Of a DNA stretch of 64,000 bases, positions 42,702 to 53,774 are shown piece after piece (position 1 is the stretch's first letter; each line of letters opens with the position of its first letter). The notes beneath the pieces were generated by a model. That model was not told where the DNA came from. It saw nothing but the letters and a program-made list of their open reading frames with translations, and did no database searches. A program made the translations under genes and the position numbers. Source of the stretch: DATBQN01 sp963755825. Lineage in GTDB: Bacteria > Acidobacteriota > Thermoanaerobaculia > Multivoradales > UBA5704. Location: NCBI GenBank assembly GCA_963755825.1, contig CAVWLA010000003.1:1984001-2048000 (forward strand), given 5' to 3'.

Positions 42702-43286
42702 ATGACCTTCATCAATTACGCCAGCAAGGAGATCAACTGCAAGATCGTCTACTACGGCCCCGGGCTGTGCGGCAAGACGACCAACCTGCAGTACATCTAC
42801 AACAAGACGGCGCCCGAATCGAAGGGCAAGATGATCTCGCTCGCGACCGAGGCCGACCGCACCCTGTTCTTCGATTTCCTGCCCCTGGACCTCGGCTCGA
42901 TCCGCGGCTTCACCACCCGTTTCCACCTCTACACCGTGCCCGGCCAGGTGTTCTACGACGCCAGCCGGAAGCTGATCCTGAAGGGCGTCGACGGCGTCGT
43001 CTTCGTCGCCGACAGCCAGGACGAGCGGATGGAGGCCAACATCGAGTCGATCCGCAACCTCGAGGAGAACCTGCAGGAGCACGGCTTCGACCTGGCGACG
43101 ATCCCCTACGCCCTGCAGTTCAACAAGCGCGACCTCTCGAACGTCATGCCGGTCGACGAGATGTACCGCACCCTCAACTACAAGCGCGAGCCGACCTTCG
43201 AGGCGGTGGCGACGACGGGCGTCGGCGTCTTCGATACCCTGAAGTCGGTCGCCAAGCAGATCCTGATCGAGCTGCGCAAACGCTAG
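42702..43286 (+). CDS. mglA: MglA-type small Ras-like GTPase
   Basis: The 194-residue protein has the P-loop GPGLCGKTTN (residues 19-28), the switch region TLFFDFLPLDLGSIRGFTTR, the PM3 motif TVPGQVFYDASRKLIL typical of MglA rather than Ras, and the base-specificity motif NKRDLS. It is full length. In gliding and twitching bacteria MglA sets cell polarity and drives motility complexes. Here it is followed by an AKP-rich protein and cell-wall-sugar genes. Confidence 0.93.
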   Translation: MTFINYASKEINCKIVYYGPGLCGKTTNLQYIYNKTAPESKGKMISLATEADRTLFFDFLPLDLGSIRGFTTRFHLYTVPGQVFYDASRKLILKGVDGVVFVADSQDERMEANIESIRNLEENLQEHGFDLATIPYALQFNKRDLSNVMPVDEMYRTLNYKREPTFEAVATTGVGVFDTLKSVAKQILIELRKR

Positions 43287-43364
43287 CTAGTGCCCCGTGT
43301 CGGGAGGAGCCCCGCTCCGTCTCGGCTCCGCCGCCACGGGCCACGGACTGGGGAGCGACGAGCG

Positions 43365-44420
43365 ATGGCGAAGAGATGGCAGACGGCGGACATCTCCTAC
43401 CTGCGGCGCTACGGCAAGACGAAGCCGGTCGATGAGCTCGCCAGGCGCTTCAAGACGGACGTGAAGACGGTGCGCGAGAAGCTCGCGGAGCTGGCGCCGC
43501 CGGCCGCCGCCAAGAAGAAGGTGATCCCCGCCAAGGCCGCCGCGGCACGACCCTCGACGGCCAAGCCGTCGGCCGCCAAGCCGTCAGCCACCAAATCAAC
43601 GGCCAAGAAGCCATCCGCCACCAAGCCGCCGGCCGCCAAGCGCCCGGCCGCCAAGCCCGCACCGGCCCGATCCGCGCCCAAGCCGACGGCCAAGAAGACC
43701 GCTCCCGCACGCTCCGCTCCGGCGAAGACCGCGCAGTCGAAGCCGGCGCCGGCGAAGGCCACCCCCATGAAGAAGACACCCGCGAGACCGCCGGCGGCGA
43801 AGCCCGCGCCGGCGAAGAAGCCAGCCGAGAGACCGCCGGCGATCAAGGCCGCGCCGCCCAAGCCGCAACCGGCGAAGCCCGCCGCCAAGGCGGCGACGGC
43901 GACCCAGGCGCCTCCGCCGCCGCCGCGGCCCGCTCCCCCCAAGCCCCCGCCGGCGAAGGACTCCGGGCTCTCCGGCTACACCGACGCCCTGGCGGCGATG
44001 CACAAGCAGGACTGGGCCAAGGCGGTCAAGCTCCTCGACCGCCTCGCCGTCGATGACGACCAGCCGGAGATCGCGGCGCGGGCGCGGGTGTTCCTCCTCG
44101 CCGCCAAGCAGCGCCTGGGGAGCGGCGAGGAGCAGGGCGGCGAGGATGCCTACCTGCAGGCCGTCTTCGAGAAGAATCGCGGTAATCTCGAGGCGGCGCT
44201 CGAGATCTCCCGGCGCGGCGGCCGCGACAAGAAGGACGAGCGCTTCGCCTACCTCACCGCCTCCGTCTACGCGCTCGAGGGCCGCAGCGAGGACGCGGCG
44301 CAGGCGCTCACCCAGGCCGTCGAGCTCAACCCCAAGAACCGCATCCATGCCTACCACGACGCCGACTTCGCCGAGCTGCGCAAAGACCGCGATTTCCGCC
44401 ACCTCTTCGACTTCCCCTGA
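43365..44420 (+). CDS. HTH-like/AKP-rich linker/TPR protein
   Basis: The 351-residue protein has an N-terminal helical module (TADISYLRRYGKTKPVDELA, RFKTDVKTVREKLAEL) that resembles a short helix-turn-helix. A 160-residue low-complexity linker of Ala, Lys, Pro, Ser and Thr (histone H1-like) follows, then a C-terminal TPR-like domain (YTDALAAMHKQDWAKAVKLL, AAQALTQAVELNPKNRIHAY). The linker could bind nucleic acid or membrane. It lies between mglA and the yvcK-like gene, whose start it overlaps. Confidence 0.75.
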   Translation: MAKRWQTADISYLRRYGKTKPVDELARRFKTDVKTVREKLAELAPPAAAKKKVIPAKAAAARPSTAKPSAAKPSATKSTAKKPSATKPPAAKRPAAKPAPARSAPKPTAKKTAPARSAPAKTAQSKPAPAKATPMKKTPARPPAAKPAPAKKPAERPPAIKAAPPKPQPAKPAAKAATATQAPPPPPRPAPPKPPPAKDSGLSGYTDALAAMHKQDWAKAVKLLDRLAVDDDQPEIAARARVFLLAAKQRLGSGEEQGGEDAYLQAVFEKNRGNLEAALEISRRGGRDKKDERFAYLTASVYALEGRSEDAAQALTQAVELNPKNRIHAYHDADFAELRKDRDFRHLFDFP

Positions 44421-45399
44421 GCGGCCGACGGCGCCGCCCGGCGCCGCCCTCGTCGCCATCGGCGGCGGCACCGGCCTCTCGGCCCTGCTGCGCGGCCTCA
44501 AGACGGAGGTCGGCGGCGAGCTGCGCCAGCTGACCGGCGTCGTCACGGTGACCGACGACGGCGGCTCGTCGGGCCGCCTGCGGCGCGAGTTCGGCGTGCT
44601 GCCGCCGGGCGACATCCGCAACTGCATCGTGGCGCTCGCCGACGACGAGGACCTCCTCGCCCGGCTCTTCCAGTACCGCTTCCCCAACGGCGGCGGCCTC
44701 CTCGGGCACAGCTTCGGCAACCTCTTCCTGACCGCCCTCACCGGCATCACCGGCGACTTCTACCAGGCGATCCTGACCGCCGAGTCGGTGCTCTCGGTGC
44801 GCGGCAAGGTCTATCCGGCGACCTCGACCGACGTCCGCCTGCGCGGCCACGGCGTCTCCGGCCGCGTCTACGAGGGGGAGTCGGCGGTGGGGCTGTCGAG
44901 CGAGGAGCTGGCGCGGGTGGAGCTCGATCCGCCCGCCCCCGCCGCCTTCCCGGGCGCCGTCGCGGCGCTCGAGCAGGCGGACTTGATCCTCCTCGGACCG
45001 GGCTCGCTCTACACCTCGATCATCCCCAACCTGCTCATCCCCGGCATCCGCCAGGCGATGGCGAAGTCGGGGGCGCCGGTGATCCTCCTCCTCAACCTGA
45101 TGACGCAGCCCGGCGAGACCGACCGCATGAGCGGCATCGACCACCTGCGCGCCGTGCAGCAGCATGCCGGCGCCGGGGTCGTCGACGCCGTTCTCGTCAA
45201 CTCGACGCCGATCCCCGCCGAGCTCCTGGCGCACTACGCGGAGACCGGCTCGGCTCCGGTCGACGTCGACCGCGAGGCGCTGGAGCGCCTGGGCGTCGAG
45301 GTGCTGGCGGCGGACCTCCTCGCCCCCGGCGACCTCATCCGCCACGACTCGGCGAGCCTGGCGCGCGCCGTGCTCGCGCTCGCCGTCCGGCAGGCATGA
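44347..45399 (+). CDS. YvcK/CofD-like gluconeogenesis-factor family protein
   Basis: The conserved domain starts at about 44449: VAIGGGTGLSALLRGLK, VTVTDDGGSSGRLRREFGVL, PPGDIRNCIVALAD, LLGPGSLYTSIIPNLL and LNLMTQPGETDRMSGIDHL. It is a full-length YvcK-type protein, which binds UDP-sugars and regulates cell-wall precursor supply in other bacteria. No ATG/GTG/TTG lies near the conserved start, so the nearest canonical one (44347) overlaps the previous gene by 74 nt. Its placement before glmU and glmS fits UDP-GlcNAc control. Confidence 0.85.
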   Translation: MPTTTPTSPSCAKTAISATSSTSPERPTAPPGAALVAIGGGTGLSALLRGLKTEVGGELRQLTGVVTVTDDGGSSGRLRREFGVLPPGDIRNCIVALADDEDLLARLFQYRFPNGGGLLGHSFGNLFLTALTGITGDFYQAILTAESVLSVRGKVYPATSTDVRLRGHGVSGRVYEGESAVGLSSEELARVELDPPAPAAFPGAVAALEQADLILLGPGSLYTSIIPNLLIPGIRQAMAKSGAPVILLLNLMTQPGETDRMSGIDHLRAVQQHAGAGVVDAVLVNSTPIPAELLAHYAETGSAPVDVDREALERLGVEVLAADLLAPGDLIRHDSASLARAVLALAVRQA

Positions 45400-46877
45400 G
45401 CGACGCGCCGCAGCATCTCGATGCCGCCGATGCCGCCGATCCCGCGGCGAGCGACCGTGTCGCCGTCATCCTCGCCGCCGGCCAGGGGAAGCGCATGGTG
45501 TCGCGCCTCCCCAAGGTGCTCCACGCGGCGGCCGGCCGGCCGCTTCTCGCCTGGGTGCTCGCCGCGGCGCGCGCCGCCGGCTGCGAGCGCCGGATCGTCG
45601 TCGTCGGCCACGGCGCCGAGGCCGTGCGCGCGGCGTTCTCATCGCCGGATGCCGACGGAGAGCTCGCCAACATCGACTGGGTCCTGCAGGCGGAGCAGCG
45701 CGGCACCGGCGACGCCCTGGCGCGCGCCGAGGCGGCGCTCGCCGGCCGCCGGGCGACCCTCCTCGTCCTCTCCGGCGACGTGCCGCTGGTGTCGCCGGCG
45801 ACCCTCGCGGCGCTCGCCGGGGCCCTCGCCGGCGAACGTCCCGCCTGGGGGGCGATGGCGGTCGCCGACCTCGACGCCCCCGGCTCGCTCGGCCGCGTGA
45901 TCGCGGCGGGAAACGAGCCGAGCGAGCGCGCGAGCCACCTCGCGCGCATCGTCGAGGCGCGCGACGCGACGGCGGCGGAGCTTGCCATCCGCCGCGTCAA
46001 CGCCGGCCTCTACGCCCTCCCGGCGCCGGAGATCTTCGCCTACCTCGCCCGCCTCGAGCCGCAGAACGCCCAGGGCGAACTCTACCTGACCGACGCGCTC
46101 ACCGCCGCCGCGGCGGAGGGCCGGGAGGTCCGCCTGCTGCCGCTCGCCGATCCGGCCGAAGCCTGGGGGGTCAACCGGCGGAGCGAGCTCGCCGAGGTGC
46201 ACCGCCGCCTGGTCGATCGCCAGCTCGCCGCCCTCGAGGCGGCCGGTGTCACCGTCCTCGAGCCGGCGCGGACGGTCGTCGAGCCCGGCGTCGCGGTCGG
46301 CGCCGACACCGTCATCCACCCCGGCGTCGCCCTCCTCGGCGCCTGCCGCATCGGCGGCGGCTGCACCCTCCACCAGGGGGCCTGGCTGCGCGACACGACG
46401 CTCGGCGACGGCGTCACCATCCACCCCTACAGCGTGCTCGACGGCGCCACCGTCGAGGCGGGCGCCGAGGTGGGGCCGTTCGCGCGCCTGCGGCCGGCGG
46501 CGCGCCTGCTCCCGATGTCCCGCGTCGGCAGCTTCGTCGAGGTGAAGAACGCCGTCCTCGGCGCCGGCGCCAAGGTCAACCACCTCGCCTACGTGGGCGA
46601 CGCGGAGATCGGCGAGGGCGCCAACCTGGGCGCCGGGACGATCACCTGCAACTTCGACGGCGAGAGGAAGCACCGCACCGAGATCGGCCGCGGCGCCTTC
46701 ATCGGCAGCGACACCATCCTCGTCGCGCCGGTGAAGGTCGGCGACGGCGCCACCACCGCCGCCGGCTCGGTGATCACCCGCGAGGTGCCGGCCGGCGCTC
46801 TGGCGGTCGGCCGCGCGCGGCAGAAGAACCTGCCGGGGCGGCTCCGCCGCCGGCGCGAGAAGCCGGCGGCGGAATAA
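45396..46877 (+). CDS. glmU: Bifunctional GlmU (GlcN-1-P acetyltransferase/UDP-GlcNAc pyrophosphorylase)
   Basis: The 493-residue protein has the nucleotidyltransferase signature VILAAGQGKRMVSRLPKVLH and the sugar-binding region LQAEQRGTGDALARAE, then hexapeptide left-handed beta-helix repeats in the C-terminal half (SRVGSFVEVKNAVLGAGAKV, GEGANLGAGTITCNFDGERK). It makes UDP-GlcNAc in the last two steps. The ATG overlaps the previous stop by 4 nt. It is about 40 residues longer than usual, mostly an N-terminal acidic extension. Confidence 0.96.
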   Translation: MSDAPQHLDAADAADPAASDRVAVILAAGQGKRMVSRLPKVLHAAAGRPLLAWVLAAARAAGCERRIVVVGHGAEAVRAAFSSPDADGELANIDWVLQAEQRGTGDALARAEAALAGRRATLLVLSGDVPLVSPATLAALAGALAGERPAWGAMAVADLDAPGSLGRVIAAGNEPSERASHLARIVEARDATAAELAIRRVNAGLYALPAPEIFAYLARLEPQNAQGELYLTDALTAAAAEGREVRLLPLADPAEAWGVNRRSELAEVHRRLVDRQLAALEAAGVTVLEPARTVVEPGVAVGADTVIHPGVALLGACRIGGGCTLHQGAWLRDTTLGDGVTIHPYSVLDGATVEAGAEVGPFARLRPAARLLPMSRVGSFVEVKNAVLGAGAKVNHLAYVGDAEIGEGANLGAGTITCNFDGERKHRTEIGRGAFIGSDTILVAPVKVGDGATTAAGSVITREVPAGALAVGRARQKNLPGRLRRRREKPAAE

Positions 46878-46907
46878 AGACCCCCGCGGGCGAGGTCATA
46901 ACGACAC

Positions 46908-48749
<1,842 letters not shown>

Positions 48750-48981
48750 GGCGGCCGGCTCGCTGCCCCAGACCCCGGCCGGGCCAGCCCTCGGCACGAG
48801 CGATCGGCCGCCTCCCGAGGCCGTCTACCGCCAGCGCCGCGAGCGCTTCGCGGCGGAGGCGGAGCGGCTCGGCCGGAGGTCTTTCGCTTTCTCGATCGCG
48901 CGGTTCGCGGCCTTCGCGGCGATCGCTCTCTGCCTCGCCCTCGTCCTCCTGCACGCCTCGGCGCCGGGGCGGCTGTGGCCG

Positions 48982-50667
48982 ATGGGCGCGGCGGCCTCAG
49001 GCGCCGCCTTTCTCGTGCTCCTCGTTCTCCATGGGCGGGTGATCCGCGACGAGCGGCGCGCCCGCGATTTGGTCACCCTGCAGGACGAGGGCCTCGCCCG
49101 GCTGGCGCGCACCTGGAGCGCGCTGCCGCTGCCGCGCCTGCCCGACGGCTTCGTCGCGCCGCCGATCGCGCGCGACCTGGGACTCCTCGGTCCGGCGTCG
49201 CTCTTCCATCTGCTGGGCACCGCCCACACTCCGCCCGGCAAGGCCGCGCTCGCCGGCTGGCTGCTGGCGCCGGCGGCGCCGGAGGAGATCGCCCGCCGGC
49301 AGGCGGCGGTCGCCGACCTGGCGCCGGAGGTCGACCTGCGCCAGCGCCTGGAGCTCGCCGCCCGGCCGATGGAGAAGGCGCCGCCCGACGCGGAACCCTT
49401 CCTCCGCTGGGCGGAGGGCGCGCCCTACCTCGCCGCGCGGCCCTGGCTGATCTGGGCGAGCCGCGCCATGGCCGTCACCACGGCGGCATTGGGCTTCGCC
49501 TGGCTGGTGCCCGGCTCGCCGATCTCCTTCGGCATCCCGCTCTCCTGCGTCGCCGTCAACCTCGTCCTGACCTGGATCTACGGCGAGCCGGTGCAGACTG
49601 CGTTCAACCGCCTGCAGGCGCGCGAGCGCGAGTTCCGCCTCTACGCCGGCGCCCTGGCGCTCGTCGCCGGCGGCCGCTTCGCGAGCGAGCGGCTGCGGGG
49701 GATCGCCGGCGACCTGGCGCCGGAGGGGACGCCCGCCCATCGCGCCATGGAGATCCTCGACCGCCGGGTGGGGCTCTCCGATGCGCGCCACGTGGCGCTC
49801 CTGCACCTGCCGCTGCAGCTCCTGCTGCTGTGGGATTTCCATACTCTCGACCTCCTCGAGCGCTGGCAGCGGCGCTTCGGCTGCGAGGCCCGCCGCTGGC
49901 TGGGCGCCCTCGGCGATTTCGAGGCGCTCGCCGCACTCGCCGCACTCGCCCACGACAATCCGAGCTGGGCCTTCCCGACGGTCGCCGCAGCGCCCGCCGG
50001 CGAACTGCTAGCCGCCAGCGCCCTCACGGCGCGCGGGCTCGGCCATCCGCTCCTCGCCGACGCGGTGCGCGTCGGCAACGACGTCACCGTCGGTCCGGCC
50101 GGCTCCTTCCTCCTCGTCACCGGCTCCAACATGTCGGGCAAGAGCACGCTCCTCCGCGCCCTCGGCACCAACGTCGTCCTCGCTCAGGCCGGCGCGCCGG
50201 TCGCCGCCGCCGCGCTCGACCTGCCGCCGCTCGACCTCGCGACCAGCGTCCTGGTCGAGGACTCGCTCGCCGACGGCGTCTCCTTCTTCATGGCCGAGCT
50301 GCTCTCGGTGCGCGAGGTGGTGCGGGCGGCGGACCGCGCGGCACGCGGCGGGCGGACGCTCCTCTATCTCCTCGACGAGATCCTCCGCGGCACCAACAGC
50401 GCCGAGCGCCAGGTGGCGGTGCGGCGGGTGCTGCAGCACCTCCTCGCCGCCGGCGCCCTGGGCGCCGTCTCGACCCACGACCTCGAGCTGGCCGCGATCC
50501 CCGAGCTCGCCGCCGCCTGCCGCACGGCGCACTTCCGCGAGAGCTTCGTCGACACCGCGGCCGGCCCGCGGATGACCTTCGACTACCGCCTGCGGCCGGG
50601 CGTGGCGACGACCGCCAACGCGCTCAAGCTGCTCGCGCTGGTGGGGCTGGGAGAGGAGGAGGGGTGA
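48982..50667 (+). CDS. MutS-related membrane-associated ATPase
   Basis: The 561-residue protein has Walker A VTGSNMSGKSTLLRALGTNV (Gly381 region), the MutS motif LVEDSLADGVSFFMAELLSV, Walker B LLYLLDEILRGTNS and STHDLELA. The N-terminal half has two or more membrane helices (MAVTTAALGFAWLVPGSP, CVAVNLVLTWIYG), so it is a MutS-like but not MutS mismatch-repair protein. The coding-like frame continues upstream to about 48763 (a charged helix and a membrane helix) with no ATG/GTG/TTG; a CTG at 48763 may be the real start. Confidence 0.85.
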   Translation: MGAAASGAAFLVLLVLHGRVIRDERRARDLVTLQDEGLARLARTWSALPLPRLPDGFVAPPIARDLGLLGPASLFHLLGTAHTPPGKAALAGWLLAPAAPEEIARRQAAVADLAPEVDLRQRLELAARPMEKAPPDAEPFLRWAEGAPYLAARPWLIWASRAMAVTTAALGFAWLVPGSPISFGIPLSCVAVNLVLTWIYGEPVQTAFNRLQAREREFRLYAGALALVAGGRFASERLRGIAGDLAPEGTPAHRAMEILDRRVGLSDARHVALLHLPLQLLLLWDFHTLDLLERWQRRFGCEARRWLGALGDFEALAALAALAHDNPSWAFPTVAAAPAGELLAASALTARGLGHPLLADAVRVGNDVTVGPAGSFLLVTGSNMSGKSTLLRALGTNVVLAQAGAPVAAAALDLPPLDLATSVLVEDSLADGVSFFMAELLSVREVVRAADRAARGGRTLLYLLDEILRGTNSAERQVAVRRVLQHLLAAGALGAVSTHDLELAAIPELAAACRTAHFRESFVDTAAGPRMTFDYRLRPGVATTANALKLLALVGLGEEEG

Positions 50668-50686
50668 AGGCCGCGCTCAGCCGCGC

Positions 50687-50771
50687 GGCTGCGCGGTTGA
50701 TCAGCCCTGCGGCTGAGCGGTTGATCAGCCCCGCGGCTGCGCTGTTGATCAGCCCTGCGGCTGAGCCGCGG
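50687..50771. repeat. 24-bp tandem repeat with hairpin potential, 3.5 units
   Basis: Units of 24 bp start at 50687, 50711, 50735 and 50759. Each contains GGCTGA or GGCTGC, then TTGATCAGCC, so GGCTGA/TCAGCC arms can form a hairpin with an 8-nt loop. The array covers the 3' end and stop codon of the minus-strand glycosyltransferase gene and follows the MutS-like gene, i.e. it fills the convergent junction. It may act as a bidirectional transcription barrier (inference). Confidence 0.85.
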
Positions 50772-52263
50772 GGAGGGGCGGCTCGGCGCCGGCGCTGCCG
50801 CGGCCGAGGAAGGGGAAGACCGAGAGCAGGAACATGTAGGAGTAGCCCTGGATGAAGAGGTAGAGGAAGGGGAGCGACATCCACATGCCGCGCTGGAAGG
50901 CGTAGATGAAGGCGGCGGCGAAGTAGAGGGCGAGGACTCCTTCGATGAGGAACGAGAGGTCGGTGCCGGCGCGGTAGCGCTTCGACAGCCACTCCTGCCC
51001 GCTCTGCTCGATGCGGTACTTGGGGGTGCGGTGGAAGGTGCCGCCGTGCTGGAAGAGGCCGGAGACGACGGCCCGCGTGTTGTTGATCGAGAGGCCGATG
51101 CCGATCGCCATCACCGCCGGGATGTAGCGGATCGACTGCCGCCAGGAGTGGCCGCCCGCCACCTGGGCGGTGATGTAGAAGAGGAGCACGGAGACGGTGG
51201 CGCCGAGGAAGAGCGGCACGTCGATCAGCAGCAGCGCCCGATAGCCGGTGCCGGCGCGCAGGATCATCGCCGGGAAGATGAGGATGGCGATGAGCACCGT
51301 CAGCAGGTAGCTCGAGTTGTTGGTGAGGTGGACGAAGGCCTCGAATTTCACCCGCCAGGGAAGATCCGCCTTGAGGATGCGGCCGAGCAGCTTGCGGCCG
51401 GTCTGCACCGAGCCCTTGGCCCAGCGGAACTGCTGGCTCTTGAAGCCGTTGATGTCGACCGGCAGCTCCGACGGCACGTCGAGCTCGGGCAGATAGAGGA
51501 AGCGCCAGCCGGCGAGCTGCGAGCGGTAGGAGATGTCGAGGTCCTCGGTCAGCGTGTCGTGCTCCCAGCCGCCGGCGCCGAGGATCGCGGCGCGGCGCCA
51601 GATCCCCGCCGTGCCGTTGAAGTTGAAGAAGCAGCCGACCCGATGCCGCGCCGTGTGCTCGATCAGGAAGTGGCCGTCGAGGAGGATCGCCTCGACGCGG
51701 GTGAGGAGCGAGTAGGCGCGGTTGATGTGCGACCAGCTCCCTTGCACCATCCCCAGCCGGGGGTCGGCGAAGAAGGGGACGGCGAGGCGCAGGAAGTCGG
51801 GCCGCGGCACGAAGTCGGCGTCGAAGACGGCCAGGAGGTCGCCCTTGGCCGCGGTGAGGCCCGCGGCGAGGGCGCCGGCCTTGAAGCCGGTGCGGTCGGC
51901 GCGGTGGACGTGATGGATGTCGAAGCCGTCGTCGCGGTAGGCGGCGACCAGGTCGGCGACGATGCGGGTGGTCTCGTCCGTCGAGTCGTCGAGAACCTGG
52001 ATCTCCAGCCGGTCGCGCGGGTAGTCGAGGCGGCAGACGGCGTCGATGAGCCGGGTCGCCACGTACATCTCGTTGTAGAGTGGAAGCTGGACCGTCACCC
52101 GAGGCCATTCCGACGGGTCGGGTGGACGCTGCGCCCTCTTGTTCCGCGTGCGCAGGTACTCGACCACCAGCACCAGGCGATGGACGCCGTAGAAGGCGAG
52201 CACCGCCAGGATGAGGTAGTAGAGTGCCAGTACGGCAGTCGCCGCCTGAGATCCCACCGTCAA
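50749..52263 (-). CDS. Membrane family-2 glycosyltransferase (cellulose-synthase-like)
   Basis: The 504-residue enzyme has N-terminal helices (LALYYLILAVLAFYGVHRLV), then the GT2 core: VTVQLPLYNEMYVATRLIDA, VFDADFVPRPDFL with DxD, TEDLDISYRSQLAGWRF as the TED-like motif and QQFRWAKGSVQTGRKLLGRI (QxxRW). Four C-terminal helices follow. It should polymerise or transfer a sugar at the inner membrane. TTG 52263 is preferred because the hydrophobic N-terminus begins there; GTG 52257 is equivalent. The last residues lie inside the 24-bp repeat. Confidence 0.85.
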   Translation of the reverse strand: MTVGSQAATAVLALYYLILAVLAFYGVHRLVLVVEYLRTRNKRAQRPPDPSEWPRVTVQLPLYNEMYVATRLIDAVCRLDYPRDRLEIQVLDDSTDETTRIVADLVAAYRDDGFDIHHVHRADRTGFKAGALAAGLTAAKGDLLAVFDADFVPRPDFLRLAVPFFADPRLGMVQGSWSHINRAYSLLTRVEAILLDGHFLIEHTARHRVGCFFNFNGTAGIWRRAAILGAGGWEHDTLTEDLDISYRSQLAGWRFLYLPELDVPSELPVDINGFKSQQFRWAKGSVQTGRKLLGRILKADLPWRVKFEAFVHLTNNSSYLLTVLIAILIFPAMILRAGTGYRALLLIDVPLFLGATVSVLLFYITAQVAGGHSWRQSIRYIPAVMAIGIGLSINNTRAVVSGLFQHGGTFHRTPKYRIEQSGQEWLSKRYRAGTDLSFLIEGVLALYFAAAFIYAFQRGMWMSLPFLYLFIQGYSYMFLLSVFPFLGRGSAGAEPPLPAAQPQG

Positions 52264-53774
52264 CGCCCGGCGCCTCCGCGCAGGATGCGCTGCGAGGGCC
52301 GCTGGATCGGCTGGAGCCTCCCGAGCATCCGGCGGGTCAGCGGGTCGCCGGTCTCGCTCTGGGAGCCGCCCTGGCGCCGCTCCTCGCGGCGAGCCTGGGG
52401 CTGCTCCTCGTCTTCGATCTGAATCGTCATGTGGTCCTCGCTCTGCTCCTCGCGGGAGCCGGCTTCCTCGCACTCCCCTTCGCCGCGCGCCGCCTGGAGA
52501 CGGCCGGCGGAGCGATCGGAACCCTTTTTGGACGGCGAGCGGGATCGCTGGGAACAGCGATCCTCCTGGGGGCTCTGCTGTTGCGGCTGCCTCTCCTGCC
52601 TCTACCCCTCACGCTCTCCGAAGACGTGCTGCGCTATCTCTGGGACGGCAGGGTAGCGGCGGCCGGTTACAACCCGTACGCTCTCCCGCCGCAGGCCGCC
52701 GAGCTCTCCGCTCTGCGCGAAGGGAGCCAGGGAGAGTGGAGACAGCTCCCCCATCGCGACATTCCCACGGTCTACCCACCCCTCGCCCTAGCGGCCTTCA
52801 GTATATCGACTAGGCTACCCTTTCCCATCCTTTCCTGGAAGATCCTGGCGACCGCCGCGGACCTCGCAGCCGTCGCGCTGCTGCTGGCCCTCGCCCGCCG
52901 CGCCGGCCTGCCGGAAGCGCGCGTCGTCTGGTACGCCTGGAATCCGCTCGCCATCCTCGAGTCCTCCGGCATGGGGCACGTCGATTCCCTGGGGATCGCC
53001 GCCGCGCTCGCCGCCGCGCTCCTGGTGCTGCGCCGGCGGGATCGCTCGGGCGCCGCGAGCGAGCCCGCGCCGCCCGCCCCGACAGCCACATCAGCCGCTC
53101 TCGCTGCCGCCTGCGCCGCCGCCGGCGCGCTCTTCAAGCTGGCGCCGGCCGCCGCCATCCCCATGTGGAGCCGCCAGAGCGGACGATCCCTCCTCTTTCT
53201 CGCCGCCGCCGGATCGCTCCTCCTGGCAGCTTTTCTCCCCATCTTCCTAGCAACCGGCGGGCCACCGCCGGGCCTCCTCACCTACGGCCTGCGCTGGGAG
53301 TTCAACGGCCCGCTCTTCGAGCCGCTCTGGCGGCTCCTCGACGCCGTCCACCTGGCGCCGGCCCTCGCCGCGCGGCTCACCGCCTGGAAGGACGCCCGCC
53401 GCGAGTTCTACCGCTGGAACTGGCTCTATCCCTATCTCTATCCGCAGCTGCTGGCGAAGCTCGCCCTCGGCCTGGGGAGCGCCGCGGCGATCGCCGCCTC
53501 GCTCCGCGAGCGCGACCCGATCGCCGGCAGCGGCCGGCTGTTCGCCCGCCTGCTCCTGCTCTCCGCCACCATCTACCCCTGGTACGTCCTCTGGGTGCTG
53601 CCCTGGGCGGCGCTCACCCGGCACCGTGCCTGGCTGGCGCTCTCCGGCCTCATCCTCCTCGCCTACGTCCCGCGGGGGACGAGCGTGCCGCTCCTCCCCT
53701 GGGTGTTCCTCGCCATCTGGGGGCCCTTCGCGCTCCTCCTCGCCTTCTCCCGGCGGCCGTGGTCGACCGCCTGA
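52224..53774 (+). CDS. GT87/mannosyltransferase-like membrane protein
   Basis: The 516-residue protein has about ten helices. The first extracytoplasmic loop has LSEDVLRYLWDGRVAAAGYN then PYALPPQ, with the acidic residue typical of GT-C polyprenol-linked mannosyltransferases. AWNPLAILESSGMGHVDSLG and YPWYVLWVLPWAAL are the family-like loops. It is divergent from, and overlaps the start of, the GT2 gene. The start (GTG 52224) is the only canonical one before the first helix. Confidence 0.72.
   Translation: MPVRQSPPEIPPSTPGASAQDALRGPLDRLEPPEHPAGQRVAGLALGAALAPLLAASLGLLLVFDLNRHVVLALLLAGAGFLALPFAARRLETAGGAIGTLFGRRAGSLGTAILLGALLLRLPLLPLPLTLSEDVLRYLWDGRVAAAGYNPYALPPQAAELSALREGSQGEWRQLPHRDIPTVYPPLALAAFSISTRLPFPILSWKILATAADLAAVALLLALARRAGLPEARVVWYAWNPLAILESSGMGHVDSLGIAAALAAALLVLRRRDRSGAASEPAPPAPTATSAALAAACAAAGALFKLAPAAAIPMWSRQSGRSLLFLAAAGSLLLAAFLPIFLATGGPPPGLLTYGLRWEFNGPLFEPLWRLLDAVHLAPALAARLTAWKDARREFYRWNWLYPYLYPQLLAKLALGLGSAAAIAASLRERDPIAGSGRLFARLLLLSATIYPWYVLWVLPWAALTRHRAWLALSGLILLAYVPRGTSVPLLPWVFLAIWGPFALLLAFSRRPWSTA

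Noticed and set aside
46878..46907. glmS ribozyme in front of glmS
   Set aside because: The gap is 30 bp, far too short for the ribozyme fold.
50687..50771. CRISPR or coding repeat in the MutS-like tail
   Set aside because: Units are 24 bp without spacers, and the plus-strand gene stops before them at 50667.
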